Assembly (NCBI RefSeq): GCF_000197735.1
Contig: NC_014550.1
Location: 3,038,001 to 3,102,000, forward strand
Source of the DNA: Glutamicibacter arilaitensis Re117
GTDB lineage: Bacteria > Actinomycetota > Actinomycetes > Actinomycetales > Micrococcaceae
Direction of reading: 5' to 3'
DNA: 64,000 nucleotides
The notes below the pieces were generated by a model, which was not told the origin of the DNA, ran no database searches, and was given only the letters and a program-made list of their open reading frames with translations. Below, in pieces: positions 26,357 through 35,622 of this stretch (position 1 is its first letter; the number at the start of each line of letters is the position of its first letter). The position numbers were made by a program, and so were the translations under genes.

Positions 26357-27130
26357 ATGACGGAAACACGCAGTGAAACCAGAGGCACCTCGGTCATCGT
26401 CAACGTACTCGATGTGCTTCGATGCTTCACCGTACAGAATCCGGTCGTCGGGGTTACCGACATCGCCGAGCAAGTTGGCCTGCACAAGTCCAGCGTCTCG
26501 CGCATTCTGGCCACCTTGGAGCAGGAACACGTGGTGGAACGGGATGAAGAAACCCGCAAGTACCGCTTGGGTGTGGGCCTGATTGCCATCGCCGGCCCGC
26601 TCTTGGCCAACTTGGACGTACGCCAGGTGGCCTACCCGATTCTAGGAGACCTGCGTGAAGCTACCGGCGAGACCGCTGTGCTGAACATCTGGGATGGCAG
26701 CGAATCGGTATCCGTGGAGCAGCTGCCTTCAACTCACCTGGTCAAGCACACTTCGGTCATGGGCTCCCGCTACCGTTCGGGGCTCAGCGCCACCGTCCAG
26801 GTGTTCCTTGCCAATGAAGACCCGCAACGCTGCGCGCAGCTGCTGGCCAACAGCGAGATCGACCTGCAGGGCATGGCAACCGAAGAGTACCTAGCGAGGC
26901 TGGAATTCGTCCGCGAACGCGGATACGCAGTGAACTACGGCGAGACTTCAAAAGAAGAAGTCGGAGTGGCTGCCGGAATTCTCGATCACCGCGGAGAACT
27001 TGTTGCCTGCGCGATGACCGCAGCCCCGTTCTACCGCATCGGCGCCGATGAGCTGGAGCAGATATGCTCCAGCACCCGCACCGCAGCCCGGCGCATCAGC
27101 ACCCGGTTGGGCTACCAGCAGGAAGCCTAG
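26357..27130 (+). CDS. IclR-family transcriptional regulator, candidate repressor of the creatinine genes
   Basis: The 257-residue protein has an N-terminal winged helix (VLDVLRCFTVQNPVVGVTDI, VGLHKSSVSRILATLEQEHV) and a C-terminal GAF-like effector domain from about residue 80 (GETAVLNIWDGSESVSVEQL, YRSGLSATVQVFLANE, YAVNYGETSKEEVGVAAGIL). A good ribosome site (AGGAGG) precedes the ATG. IclR proteins typically bind short palindromes overlapping promoters. It is the only regulator beside the two TGCAAC/GTTGCA operators, so I infer that it controls creatininase and creatinase expression. Confidence 0.88.
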   Translation: MTETRSETRGTSVIVNVLDVLRCFTVQNPVVGVTDIAEQVGLHKSSVSRILATLEQEHVVERDEETRKYRLGVGLIAIAGPLLANLDVRQVAYPILGDLREATGETAVLNIWDGSESVSVEQLPSTHLVKHTSVMGSRYRSGLSATVQVFLANEDPQRCAQLLANSEIDLQGMATEEYLARLEFVRERGYAVNYGETSKEEVGVAAGILDHRGELVACAMTAAPFYRIGADELEQICSSTRTAARRISTRLGYQQEA

Positions 27131-27132
27131 GC

Positions 27133-27549
27133 ATGGAACCCTTTGAAGCACGCGACCAATTCGCTTTCGATTACCGGATGCATGAAGGCTCGGCTATGCG
27201 GGTCAGCCACCACTTCGCCGGGCACACCGGAATGCCGGTAGCGATCCAGACTTGGGTGATAGCCCCGGGAGGCTTCGAAGGCTTCCACCGCCACGATGGC
27301 GAAGGCGCACTGCAGGAGTTCTACCAGGTGCTCGAAGGGCAAGCGCGGATGCGCCTGGGCGCGCGCACCTACGACCTTGGCCCCGGCGACAGCGTGATCG
27401 CTGATGCCGGGGTGGATCACGACCTGCGCAATACCGGAGGCACCGACCTGCGCGTACTCACCATCTGGGGTCCTCCGGGCGCAGCCGATTTCTCCGCTTT
27501 CGGCTCCCATCAGCTGGCGCAGCAGGTGCGCGGGGCGCATTCGAAATAA
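27133..27549 (+). CDS. Small cupin-domain protein
   Basis: This 138-residue single cupin has motif 1 as GGFEGFHRHDGEGALQEFYQ (metal ligands H and H, then E) and motif 2 as LGPGDSVIADAGVDHDLRN (ligand H). The barrel is therefore complete and probably binds a metal. It starts 2 bases after the IclR stop and is certainly cotranscribed. It could be an accessory enzyme of the catabolic pathway or a ligand-binding partner; the reaction is unknown. Confidence 0.8.
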   Translation: MEPFEARDQFAFDYRMHEGSAMRVSHHFAGHTGMPVAIQTWVIAPGGFEGFHRHDGEGALQEFYQVLEGQARMRLGARTYDLGPGDSVIADAGVDHDLRNTGGTDLRVLTIWGPPGAADFSAFGSHQLAQQVRGAHSK

Positions 27550-27605
27550 CTGGGAAAACGCCTAAAGCTCTTTCTCCAGACCGGCAATGGTGCTGTGGTT
27601 GGATC

Positions 27606-28193
27606 ATGACTTACAACATCGGTTATTTTGTCGGTTCGCTGTCCTCCAAATCCATTAACCGCACCGTGGCCAAGGCCCTGATCGGCTTGGCACCGCATAA
27701 CCTGTCATTCAAGGAAATCCCAATCAAGGACCTCCCACTCTACAGCCCGGATTTTGATGAGGATTACCCTGCCGAAGGCACGGCACTGAAACAAGCCATC
27801 GAATCCTCGGACGGTTTGCTGTTCATTGCCCCGGAGTACAACCGCTCCATTCCCGGCGCGTTGAAGAATGCCATCGATTGGGGATCGCGGCCCTGGGGCA
27901 CCAATTCTTTCGCTCGCAAGCCCACCGGACTGCTCGGCGCTTCTCCGGGCGCCATCGGCACCGCCGTAATGCAATCGAATATGCGCAGCGTGCTCAGCTT
28001 CCTGGATGCTCCGCAATTGAACTCCCCCGAGGTCTACCTGCAGTACCGGGAAGAAGATTTCGGGCCGGAGGGAGAAATCCTGAATCCGGACACCAAGAAG
28101 TTCCTAGGCCACTACATGGAGGAATACACGGCATTCGTGGAACGCGTGCTCGATGCTTCGGCTGCCGGGCATATTGGCGACGCCGGAGTGTAA
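27606..28193 (+). CDS. NADPH-dependent FMN reductase (flavodoxin-like)
   Basis: The 195-residue protein has the flavodoxin-like fold of the NADPH:FMN/quinone reductase family. The FMN phosphate loop is YFVGSLSSKSINRTVAKAL, the isoalloxazine loop is FIAPEYNRSIPGALKNAIDW, and GLLGASPGAIGTAVMQSNMR follows. Such enzymes reduce quinones, azo dyes or chromate and protect against redox stress. It is 56 bases after the cupin gene and could be the end of that transcript. A palindromic hairpin lies 109 bases downstream. Confidence 0.88.
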   Translation: MTYNIGYFVGSLSSKSINRTVAKALIGLAPHNLSFKEIPIKDLPLYSPDFDEDYPAEGTALKQAIESSDGLLFIAPEYNRSIPGALKNAIDWGSRPWGTNSFARKPTGLLGASPGAIGTAVMQSNMRSVLSFLDAPQLNSPEVYLQYREEDFGPEGEILNPDTKKFLGHYMEEYTAFVERVLDASAAGHIGDAGV

Positions 28194-28301
28194 CGCCCGC
28201 AAGCATCCCAGTCCCGGCCCGCCAGCCGGTGCGCTTATTTACTCACTCCCGATGCACCACGCGCCCCGCTCCAGGGATTCAGCTCGATCCTCGAAGCCCC
28301 G

Positions 28302-28325
28302 GGCCTGCCGGTGCACCGGCAGGCC
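28302..28325. terminator. Perfect 24-base palindrome between convergent genes
   Basis: A 24-base perfect palindrome lies between the FMN reductase gene (+) and the SWIM gene (-). As RNA it folds into a 10-bp stem with a 4-base loop in either direction. It is probably a bidirectional terminator. Confidence 0.6.
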
Positions 28326-28438
28326 ATCAGGAGCTTGGCATCTGTACTAACTCTGCACTAGGCAGTTGCCGTTCCGGGTTGAGCCATCAGCTCGCCTTGG
28401 CCCGGGCTCGGAGGTGCAGACGTAGAGGTGGTGGACAT

Positions 28439-29263
28439 TTACCGGTTCTCCCGCAGTGCCCGGTAGATCGGACGCAATACATCTTCCAGCGCCATAGAGC
28501 GCACAGTGACCCCGCTGGATGGCAGCTGGTCAATCAGCAGGGCAGTGCCCAAAGCTTCGCTCCGTCCTGCCGGCATTGGACCAGACTGGTAGAAGCCTTC
28601 CAACGCTTCCTCCAGCGGGGTACCGGCCTCCTGCTCGGCGGTCCCTCCATCGGCCGTTTTGGTGTCCTGCCCGATGGGGTGCAGCGAACCGAGCAGGGAT
28701 TCCCGGTCACGGCCACGCCAGGCCAGGATACTGAACGGATCCTCATCGAACCGTTCGGCCAGCAGATAGAAGGCAGCGGCCAGATGCTTGCAGGGCACCG
28801 CAGAATCAGGGCAGGAGCAGCTCAGCGACAGCTCGCGCCGGCTGGCAGGGAATAGTGAGAGCCCCGCTGCTTCAAAGACCCGCTCAATGTCTTCGGGCAT
28901 CTGCCCGTCCAGCAAGCTGGCCACGAACCAGGCATCCTGGTTCAGTATCTGTTGCACCTGCTCCCACTGCGCGTCGCGGAAGATTCCCAGGCTGATCTGC
29001 ACGGAGTACGGACGTGGGGTGGAACCTTGCACACGGGCCGCAACCAGGCCCGGGGTGATATCCAGGGAGATCACCTGACCCTTGCGTGCGTAAGCCCGGC
29101 CACGTTGCAGCCGTGAGCCCATGCCGAACCCATCGAGGATCGAGATGAAGCGCTTGGACCACCATGAGGAGCCGATCGCGCCGCGCGTGCTGCGAGCCGT
29201 GAGCCCGTTAACCACGGCCAGTGGCTTCGCTTCGGGATAGAACCGGCCAAGGTTATTACGCAT
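28439..29263 (-). CDS. SWIM zinc-finger protein paired with SNF2 ATPase
   Basis: The 274-residue protein carries a SWIM motif CxCxnCxH at C149, C151, C158 and H160 (LSCSCPDSAVPCKHLAAAF). The N-terminal GSSWWSKRFISILDGFGMGS segment and the following strand-rich RGRAYARKGQVISLDI are typical of the actinobacterial SWIM partner of SNF2 proteins. It probably binds DNA or protein and acts with the ATPase encoded upstream, whose stop it overlaps by 8 bases. Confidence 0.88.
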   Translation of the reverse strand: MRNNLGRFYPEAKPLAVVNGLTARSTRGAIGSSWWSKRFISILDGFGMGSRLQRGRAYARKGQVISLDITPGLVAARVQGSTPRPYSVQISLGIFRDAQWEQVQQILNQDAWFVASLLDGQMPEDIERVFEAAGLSLFPASRRELSLSCSCPDSAVPCKHLAAAFYLLAERFDEDPFSILAWRGRDRESLLGSLHPIGQDTKTADGGTAEQEAGTPLEEALEGFYQSGPMPAGRSEALGTALLIDQLPSSGVTVRSMALEDVLRPIYRALRENR

Positions 29264-32200
29264 CGATAGCCTCCGTGGATAGCGCGAACAATTCCCGCAG
29301 TGTATCGGTGGACAGCTCGGTCACCCAGCCTTCCCCGTCGCCGACCACCAGATCGGCCAGCGCCTGCTTATCCTTGATCATCTCATCGATGCGTTCTTCT
29401 AGTGTGCCTCGGCAGATGAACTTGCGCACCTGCACATTGCGCTTCTGCCCGATGCGGAAGGCCCTGTCGGTGGCCTGGTTTTCCACCGCCGGGTTCCACC
29501 AGCGATCCAGGTGCAGCACATGGTTGGCAGCCGTCAGGTTCAGCCCGGTGCCGCCGGCCTTCAGCGAGAGCAGGAAGATCGCCGGTCGATCGGTGGCCTG
29601 GAAGCGCTGGACCAGTTCGGTGCGCTTGGCGCGACTGGTGCCGCCGTGCAGGTAGAACACTTCGGCGTCCAAACGGGATGCCAGGTGCGGCAGTAGCATT
29701 TGCGCGAACTCGGTGTACTGGGTGAAGCACAGCACTTTGTCCCCCTCTGCCACGATCTGTTCGAGCAGCTCTTCGAGCCGCGCCACCTTGCCACTGCGCC
29801 CTGCGACCGTCGACCCATCATGCAGCAACTGGGCGGGATGGTTGCACACCTGCTTGAGCTTGGCCATGGCCGCGAGCACCAGGCCGCGGCGTTCGATCCC
29901 TTCGGAGTTGGCGATCTTGTCCATCATTTCGCCGACGACCGACTGGTATAGCGTGGCCTGCTCCTGGCTGAGCGAATAGTACTGGTCGATTTCGATCTTC
30001 TGCGGCAAGTCGGAGATCACCGCCGGGTCGGTCTTGACCCGGCGCAGCAGATAGGGCTCGGTGATGCGGCGCAGCTTCGCGGCGGCCTGCGCATCCTGGT
30101 GGCGTTCGATCGGGATGGCATAGCGGGTGCGGAATTCCTTGGGCGCACCGAGCAATCCGGGATTCAGGATGTCCATCAGCGAATACAGCTCGCTCAGTCG
30201 GTTCTCCACCGGGGTGCCGGTCAACGCCACACGATGGCGGGCCGGCAAGGACTTCAGCGCCCTCGCGGCGCCGGCATGCCGATTCTTCACCGCTTGCGCC
30301 TCGTCGAAGACGATGCGATTCCAGTTGTGCCCGGCCAAGAGCTGCTGATCGCGGGCCAGCGTGGTGTACGTGGTGATGATCAGGTCGTGCCCGGCGAGGA
30401 CCTCCATCAAGTCATACCGGTGGCGCGCCGACCCGTGGTGCACGTGCAAGCGAAGCTGCGGTGCGAACTTGGCCGCTTCGGCCTGCCAGTTGCCAATTAG
30501 CGACATCGGGCAAACCAATAGCGTGGGTCCGGTTTCCCCGTATGCGGAGCGACGCAATGATTCAAAGGCCAGCAGCTGCACCGTCTTGCCCAGACCCATG
30601 TCATCGGCCAGGCAGGCGCCCAGCCCCAGGCCGGCCAGGAAGTTCAACCACGACAGCCCGCGGCGCTGGTAGTCGCGCAGGGTAGCACCAAAGTGCTGCG
30701 GCGTATCCACCTGCTGGATCTGCGAGGCGGCACTGCCATCGAGCAGCGAGCCGATCCAACCGTCGGCGGTGACCGTCTCCAGCTGCAGCGGCAAGGACTC
30801 TGCGTGCCCGGCCGCCAGTTGCAGCAGTTCTCCGGCGGTGCCGGTTTCGCCACGTCGCCGGTTCAGGAAGTCCAGGCCCTCGCGCAACTGGTTGGCATCC
30901 AGCGCAACCCATTGACCGCGCAGGCGCACCAGCGGGGACTTCGCCTCAGCCAAGGCCTTGAGTTCAGCCTCGGTGAGTTCCAGCTCGCCGATAGCCAGTT
31001 TCCACTCAAAATCGCACAGCTGTTGCAGCCCGAAGCGCGGGTCCGCGGTCGCTGCGTCGCTGCTCTGGGCTTCCCCGCTCTTGCCGGCGAGCTTGAGCTT
31101 GAGCTGGGCCTGACGATTGAGCCAATGCGGCAGCAGTACTTCGAAGCCTGCGGCGCTCAGTTCCGGGGCAAACTCAGCAAGGAAGTCCACCACCTGCGTA
31201 TCATTCAGCTGCAGGCCAGTCGGGCGCGCGGAGCGCAATCCGTCGCGGATCGCCGGGTAGATCCGCGCGGCTTTGCCCAGCGCTGCCAGCAGCACCTCGC
31301 GCGGGCGACCCAACCAGCGGGACAACCCGGCCTCGTCACGCCACACCGTTGCAGCGTCCACCAGCAAGCTCGGGTCGACAGCTGAACGGAGCATGAAGTC
31401 CAGACGGAATCCAGCCGCAACGTCTGACACTTTGTTCTCCACGTCGGGGCCGGTACCCGGTTCGTGGCCTTCTGCAACCTCGTCCAAGCGCAACACCAAA
31501 TGTGCCGCATTACGATCAGGCTGTGCGTATTCGTCCCACTCGGCCAGGGCGCGCTGCAACGCCTGCACTTCGGTCGCGGGAGCGGTGACCAACGGATTGC
31601 CAGAAACCAGCGCCTGCATCCAGGATTCCGCGGCGGGGACTGTTGCCGGGGTGCGGCCACGACGAGACGGAAGCGCTTCAAAGTCCGTCGGCAGGTTGCG
31701 TCGGAGGGTGGCATCGACCAGGTAGTCCAGCGCGCTGGAAAAAAGCCTTGAGGCATGGTTGGATCCAGGAGCTGCGCGGAAGGAGGCTGGCATGGCGGAG
31801 ATGAGTTCTGCGGCGGCCCGGGAATCTGGTCCACGCAAGACCGCAGTCCAGCGGGCCTCTGGAATCTGCGGGACATCCGGGTGCTGCCCCGCAACCCAGG
31901 ACACGCGCGGCAGCACTCGGGCCCGCAGCACCAGTTCCTGGGCGAAGAGTGCCAACTCGCGCAAATATTTGGCCGAGTCCGACAGTCGCACATCAGTATC
32001 GAGCCTCTCTCCACTGGCCCAACGTTCCGGAAACATCAGCCGAGCCAGCGTATTGTCCGGCCCGGGATCGTCCTCGGCCATCTCGGCCACGTCCACCGGT
32101 GCTAGCCAGCGGACCGGAACTTGCCATGCCGTCAGGGACGGTGCGCTTTTCGAGGCGCGGCGCGCTTCGACACGGATCAGCTGCGGTGAATCCAGTGGCG

Positions 32201-32435
32201 CGCGCTTCAGCGATGGAAGGAGCAATTCAAGAACACCGGCTTCGCCACGCACGGCCAGCGCTTCAAGTTGCACGGGCTCGGCAGCGAAGGGGTGGGGGCG
32301 CGCACTTTTCACTGCTTGGCTGGTGCTGTTCACCGACTTGGAGGTATCTTCGGCCCACAGCCCAGGCCCGTCGGCCATTGTCCAGAACGCGTGCAGAACC
32401 AGCAAATTGGCCGCCTTTCGCGATGTGATGATCAA
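29256..32435 (-). CDS. SNF2-family DEAD/DEAH-box ATPase/helicase-like protein
   Basis: The 1059-residue protein has an actinobacterial SNF2-associated N-terminal region of about 550 residues. The RecA-like core follows: Walker A ADDMGLGKTVQLLAFESL (near 610), Walker B FDEAQAVKNR (near 710), GTPVENRLSELYSLMDIL and motif VI HLDRWWNPAVENQATDRAFR. SNF2 proteins translocate on double-stranded DNA and remodel protein-DNA complexes. The start is unusual: a TTG at 32435 is the only start that retains the conserved LLVLHAFWTMADGPGLWAED segment, because a stop lies six codons upstream. Roles in repair, transcription recycling or defence are all possible; no defence genes are adjacent. Confidence 0.9.
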   Translation of the reverse strand: MIITSRKAANLLVLHAFWTMADGPGLWAEDTSKSVNSTSQAVKSARPHPFAAEPVQLEALAVRGEAGVLELLLPSLKRAPLDSPQLIRVEARRASKSAPSLTAWQVPVRWLAPVDVAEMAEDDPGPDNTLARLMFPERWASGERLDTDVRLSDSAKYLRELALFAQELVLRARVLPRVSWVAGQHPDVPQIPEARWTAVLRGPDSRAAAELISAMPASFRAAPGSNHASRLFSSALDYLVDATLRRNLPTDFEALPSRRGRTPATVPAAESWMQALVSGNPLVTAPATEVQALQRALAEWDEYAQPDRNAAHLVLRLDEVAEGHEPGTGPDVENKVSDVAAGFRLDFMLRSAVDPSLLVDAATVWRDEAGLSRWLGRPREVLLAALGKAARIYPAIRDGLRSARPTGLQLNDTQVVDFLAEFAPELSAAGFEVLLPHWLNRQAQLKLKLAGKSGEAQSSDAATADPRFGLQQLCDFEWKLAIGELELTEAELKALAEAKSPLVRLRGQWVALDANQLREGLDFLNRRRGETGTAGELLQLAAGHAESLPLQLETVTADGWIGSLLDGSAASQIQQVDTPQHFGATLRDYQRRGLSWLNFLAGLGLGACLADDMGLGKTVQLLAFESLRRSAYGETGPTLLVCPMSLIGNWQAEAAKFAPQLRLHVHHGSARHRYDLMEVLAGHDLIITTYTTLARDQQLLAGHNWNRIVFDEAQAVKNRHAGAARALKSLPARHRVALTGTPVENRLSELYSLMDILNPGLLGAPKEFRTRYAIPIERHQDAQAAAKLRRITEPYLLRRVKTDPAVISDLPQKIEIDQYYSLSQEQATLYQSVVGEMMDKIANSEGIERRGLVLAAMAKLKQVCNHPAQLLHDGSTVAGRSGKVARLEELLEQIVAEGDKVLCFTQYTEFAQMLLPHLASRLDAEVFYLHGGTSRAKRTELVQRFQATDRPAIFLLSLKAGGTGLNLTAANHVLHLDRWWNPAVENQATDRAFRIGQKRNVQVRKFICRGTLEERIDEMIKDKQALADLVVGDGEGWVTELSTDTLRELFALSTEAIDA

Positions 32436-32567
32436 CCTCGCGCGTGCTGCTCACGCGCGATTCCCGTAGCCCAGCTTATGACAAGGCACAGGCTATCGTC
32501 TGGCTGATCCGGGGCTATAGCCCCAAAAGGATTTTCCAGCCTGAATAGTTGACAGTTAAAAGACTAG

Positions 32568-32603
32568 TGTCTCGGGATATCGTCTTACCGATCTCCCGAG
32601 ACA
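32568..32603 (-). terminator. Intrinsic terminator of tRNA-Ala
   Basis: A stem of 14 pairs with one mismatch (32568-32582 with 32589-32603) has a 6-base loop. On the minus strand it lies 7 bases after the tRNA 3' end and is followed by a short U-rich run (CUUUUAA). Confidence 0.8.
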
Positions 32604-32609
32604 TAATAT

Positions 32610-32685
32610 TGGTGGAGGTAAGGGGATTCGAACCCCTGACCTTCTGCATGCCATGCAGACGCGCTACCAACTGCGCCATACCCCC
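32610..32685 (-). tRNA. tRNA-Ala (anticodon GGC)
   Basis: A 76-base cloverleaf includes an encoded 3' CCA. The acceptor stem GGGGGTA pairs with TACCTCC and includes the G3:U70 wobble that identifies alanine tRNAs. The anticodon loop is ATGGCAT (anticodon GGC), and the T loop is GGTTCGAATCC. It reads GCC/GCU codons. An intrinsic terminator follows. Confidence 0.97.
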
Positions 32686-32872
32686 AAATGAGGTGGTTTC
32701 ATCGGCTTGAACAACCTCTGAACCGAGATAAAACTCTACCGGAGCACAGCAGAAAACACCAAATCGGAAAATCGAGACGCTGGTCACTTTCGCTATTCAC
32801 ATGTGTCCGGCGAAGTGGAAGAATACGGGCGGGACCTACCGGCCCCGTCCACAGATCTGAAAGGCACGACCC

Positions 32873-33298
32873 ATGAGCATCGGACTAACCCCCTACCTGC
32901 GTTTCGCGGGAGATGCCAAGGAAGCAATGGAGTTCTACCATCAGGTACTCGGCGGAGAACTTTCCATGCTGACCTTCCAAGAAGGCATGAACGACAACAA
33001 CCCGGCCGTGGCCGGCCTGATCATGCACGCCTCGATTTTTGTTGAGCGTGGCCTGCATTTGATGGCTTCGGATACACCCCCGGAAATGGATGTGCGAGGC
33101 AATGGCGTGATCGCGCTGAGCAGCGACGGCAATGACAGCCTCGATTCAGCCACCCTGACCAAGTGGTGGGAAGGACTGGGCGAAGGCGGCCAGGTCAACC
33201 AGCCACTGGCCCAGGCCCCCTGGGGCGACTCCTATGGGGAGCTGCGCGATAAGTTCGGAGTTGTTTGGATGTTCAATATCTCCGCGGTGGCAAGCTAG
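32873..33298 (+). CDS. VOC/glyoxalase superfamily protein, PhnB-like
   Basis: The 141-residue protein opens LTPYLRFAGDAKEAMEFYHQ and ends FGVVWMFNIS, the hallmark of PhnB-like vicinal-oxygen-chelate proteins. The segment GLHLMASDTPPEM and PWGDSYGELRDKFG complete the fold. The family includes resistance proteins and demethylubiquinone-like enzymes, but the PhnB branch has no established reaction. It has its own ribosome site (AAAGG) and converges on an MFS gene 10 bases away. Confidence 0.85.
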   Translation: MSIGLTPYLRFAGDAKEAMEFYHQVLGGELSMLTFQEGMNDNNPAVAGLIMHASIFVERGLHLMASDTPPEMDVRGNGVIALSSDGNDSLDSATLTKWWEGLGEGGQVNQPLAQAPWGDSYGELRDKFGVVWMFNISAVAS

Positions 33299-33308
33299 CC
33301 GCAGAGCA

Positions 33309-34535
33309 TTAGCGGGTTCGTGCCTGCTCGCGGGCTTCCATCGCTTCGCGACCCACGAGCAGGCCCACCTTCTTTGCACGAATCTGGGTAATCCAAGCGA
33401 TCAGCAGGCCCAACGCGGCCAGGCCAGCACCAACCACCGATGGTGCTCGGAAACCATACCCGGCAGCGATTACCGCCGCACCCAGTGCAGCGCCCAAGGC
33501 GTTGGCCACGTTCAGGGCCGAGTGGTTCAACGACGCTGCCAGCGACTGCGCATGCGGAGCGGAGTCCATCAACAAAGTCTGCAATGCAGGAATGAGCAGC
33601 GAGCCGACGGCTCCCATCACGAAGACCATGATCATTGTCGGAATCACCCAACTGGTCACTACAGCGAAAATCAGCATGGTGGCGACCATGAACACGCTTG
33701 AAAGCTTGATCGCGCCAAAGATCGACCAGTCCGCAAGCCGGCCACCGGCCAGCGAACCAACCACCATGCCCAAGCCGTAGAGCGCCAAAGCCAGCGGTAC
33801 CAGCTCAATTGGCAGCTTGGCCTCTTCGGTCAAGGTTGGTGAAATATATGAGTACACCGCAAAGAAACCGCCAAAGCCGACAATGCCGGTGAGCATCGCC
33901 AACCACACCTGGGCACTCTTGAGCGCAGTGAGTTCCCGGCGGATGCTCGCCCCGGCTTCGCTCTTCCTCCACGGAACGAACAAGGTAATCAGCACCGCGG
34001 TCAGCACACCGATCACAGTGACCACCAAGAACATTGAACGCCAGCCGTATTCCTGGCCAAGGCGGGTCACCAGCGGGACACCGGCAACGTTAGCCACGGA
34101 CAGTCCGAGCATCACCCAAGCAATGGCTCGACCACGCATGGTGGCTGGAACCAAGCTGCCGGCAAGTACGCCGGCCAGCCCGAAGTACGCGCCGTGCGGC
34201 AGGCCTGCAACGAAGCGGGTCACCAGCATGGCGTTGTAATCGGCAGCGAAAAATGAAGACAGGTTCGCCAGCGTGAAGAAGAGAATCAACAATTGCACCG
34301 CACGCTTGCGCGGAATCTTTGCAGCCAGCGCAGTGAGCACCGGAGCACCGACAACGACGCCTATCGCGTAGGCACTGATCATCAGGCCCATCTGCGCGTA
34401 ACTGACTTGAAGGTCAGCTGCACCTTCTTGGAGCAAGCCCATCATGGCGAACTCGGTGACACCGATACCGACGCCACCCATGGCCAAGGCAACAATTGCC
34501 AACAGCAGTTTTCCGCCCGATAAGTAGGCAGTCAT
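33309..34535 (-). CDS. MFS transporter, AraJ/drug-efflux (DHA1) type
   Basis: The 408-residue protein has twelve predicted helices. It starts AIVALAMGGVGIGVTEFAMM and has RKRAVQLLILFFTLANLSSF in loop 2-3 and TRFVAGLPHGAYFGLAGVLA in helix 4. That pattern matches the arabinose/chloramphenicol efflux branch (AraJ, CmlR-like). Export of sugars or drugs is expected, with no defined substrate. It is monocistronic and divergent from the EEP-family gene across a 145-base gap. Confidence 0.88.
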   Translation of the reverse strand: MTAYLSGGKLLLAIVALAMGGVGIGVTEFAMMGLLQEGAADLQVSYAQMGLMISAYAIGVVVGAPVLTALAAKIPRKRAVQLLILFFTLANLSSFFAADYNAMLVTRFVAGLPHGAYFGLAGVLAGSLVPATMRGRAIAWVMLGLSVANVAGVPLVTRLGQEYGWRSMFLVVTVIGVLTAVLITLFVPWRKSEAGASIRRELTALKSAQVWLAMLTGIVGFGGFFAVYSYISPTLTEEAKLPIELVPLALALYGLGMVVGSLAGGRLADWSIFGAIKLSSVFMVATMLIFAVVTSWVIPTMIMVFVMGAVGSLLIPALQTLLMDSAPHAQSLAASLNHSALNVANALGAALGAAVIAAGYGFRAPSVVGAGLAALGLLIAWITQIRAKKVGLLVGREAMEAREQARTR

Positions 34536-34680
34536 TCAATTTCTCAATTCATGGCAGGGGCTTGGAAAGCGTCTCCCTTGTCGCTCTTATCCATCGTAGT
34601 GAATACATGGCGCGACACTGGCATTCCCCAAGCCGATAATTACGAATCCCACAGTATTTTGTGCCACTGTATTAAGTCCT

Positions 34681-35622
34681 ATGTCTCATTCATCGCACCA
34701 CCGTCTGTCGGCCTCGCGAATCATCGCGAGGTTCTTCTTTGCCATGCTCTGTTTCGCACTGGCTGGGTTGATGGTGTTCCACCAGCAGATCCCCGACGTG
34801 CTGGGACTCGGGCTGATCATCGATAACCTGGCTCCATGGATGGGCATCGGAATTCCTGTGCTCTTCTTGATGGCCCTGGTAGTGCGCGGACGCATTAGCT
34901 TCATCAGCCTGCTTGTGCCCATAGTTGTCTGGGCTGTCCTCTTCGGACCAGCTTTCATTCCCTCGGCACAGCCCGTCCCCGAAGCTTCACTGCGTCTGGC
35001 GACGCAAAACGTCCACGAGTCCGCCGGTGCGCAGGCCGCCCGCGAACTGGCCGACCACGGTGCACAGGTGATCGCCCTGCAGGAAATCGGCGAAGGCCAG
35101 GAACCAGAAATCACCGCCGAGCTGGCTAAGTCCCACCCGTACCGCTACATGGTCAGCACCGTAGGGGTTTGGAGCGCCTACCCGCTGAAGAATCCAGAAC
35201 CCTTGGATCTGGGGCTGGGCTGGGATCGCGCCTTGCGCGTAGACGTGGCCACCGAGCAGGGAGACATCCGCATGTACGCGGTGCACGCCGCATCGGCACG
35301 GCCTACCGGTCACCATGAGCGGGACAAGATGCTAGCTTCCCTCGGAGACTACTTCGCCAATGATGACTCCCCACGGATCATCGCGGCCGGAGACTTCAAC
35401 GCGACAAGCACCGACCGCCACTTCGCACCGGTAGCCGACCAACTCGAAGAAGCCCACTACAGCGACTGGGGTCTGGCCCTGACCTGGCCTCGAACCTTGT
35501 TCCCGATGCTCGGCATCGACCACGTGATGCTACGCGGTGTCCAGTCTGCTGGCATGGAACGGTTGGAAGTCGCAGACTCGGATCATTACGCGCTGGCCGC
35601 CACCATCGATCTAGGCAATTAG
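34681..35622 (+). CDS. Membrane-anchored endonuclease/exonuclease/phosphatase family protein
   Basis: The 313-residue protein has three N-terminal membrane segments (about residues 14-33, 42-68 and 75-95) followed by an EEP domain. Catalytic motifs are RLATQNVHES (Asn), VIALQEIGEG (Glu), IIAAGDFNATS (Asp/Asn) and MLGIDHVML (Asp-His). The catalytic domain lies after the third helix and so probably outside the membrane. Relatives hydrolyse phosphodiesters in DNA, sphingolipids or inositol phosphates. Its 3' end overlaps the convergent AlkB gene by 4 bases. Confidence 0.87.
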   Translation: MSHSSHHRLSASRIIARFFFAMLCFALAGLMVFHQQIPDVLGLGLIIDNLAPWMGIGIPVLFLMALVVRGRISFISLLVPIVVWAVLFGPAFIPSAQPVPEASLRLATQNVHESAGAQAARELADHGAQVIALQEIGEGQEPEITAELAKSHPYRYMVSTVGVWSAYPLKNPEPLDLGLGWDRALRVDVATEQGDIRMYAVHAASARPTGHHERDKMLASLGDYFANDDSPRIIAAGDFNATSTDRHFAPVADQLEEAHYSDWGLALTWPRTLFPMLGIDHVMLRGVQSAGMERLEVADSDHYALAATIDLGN

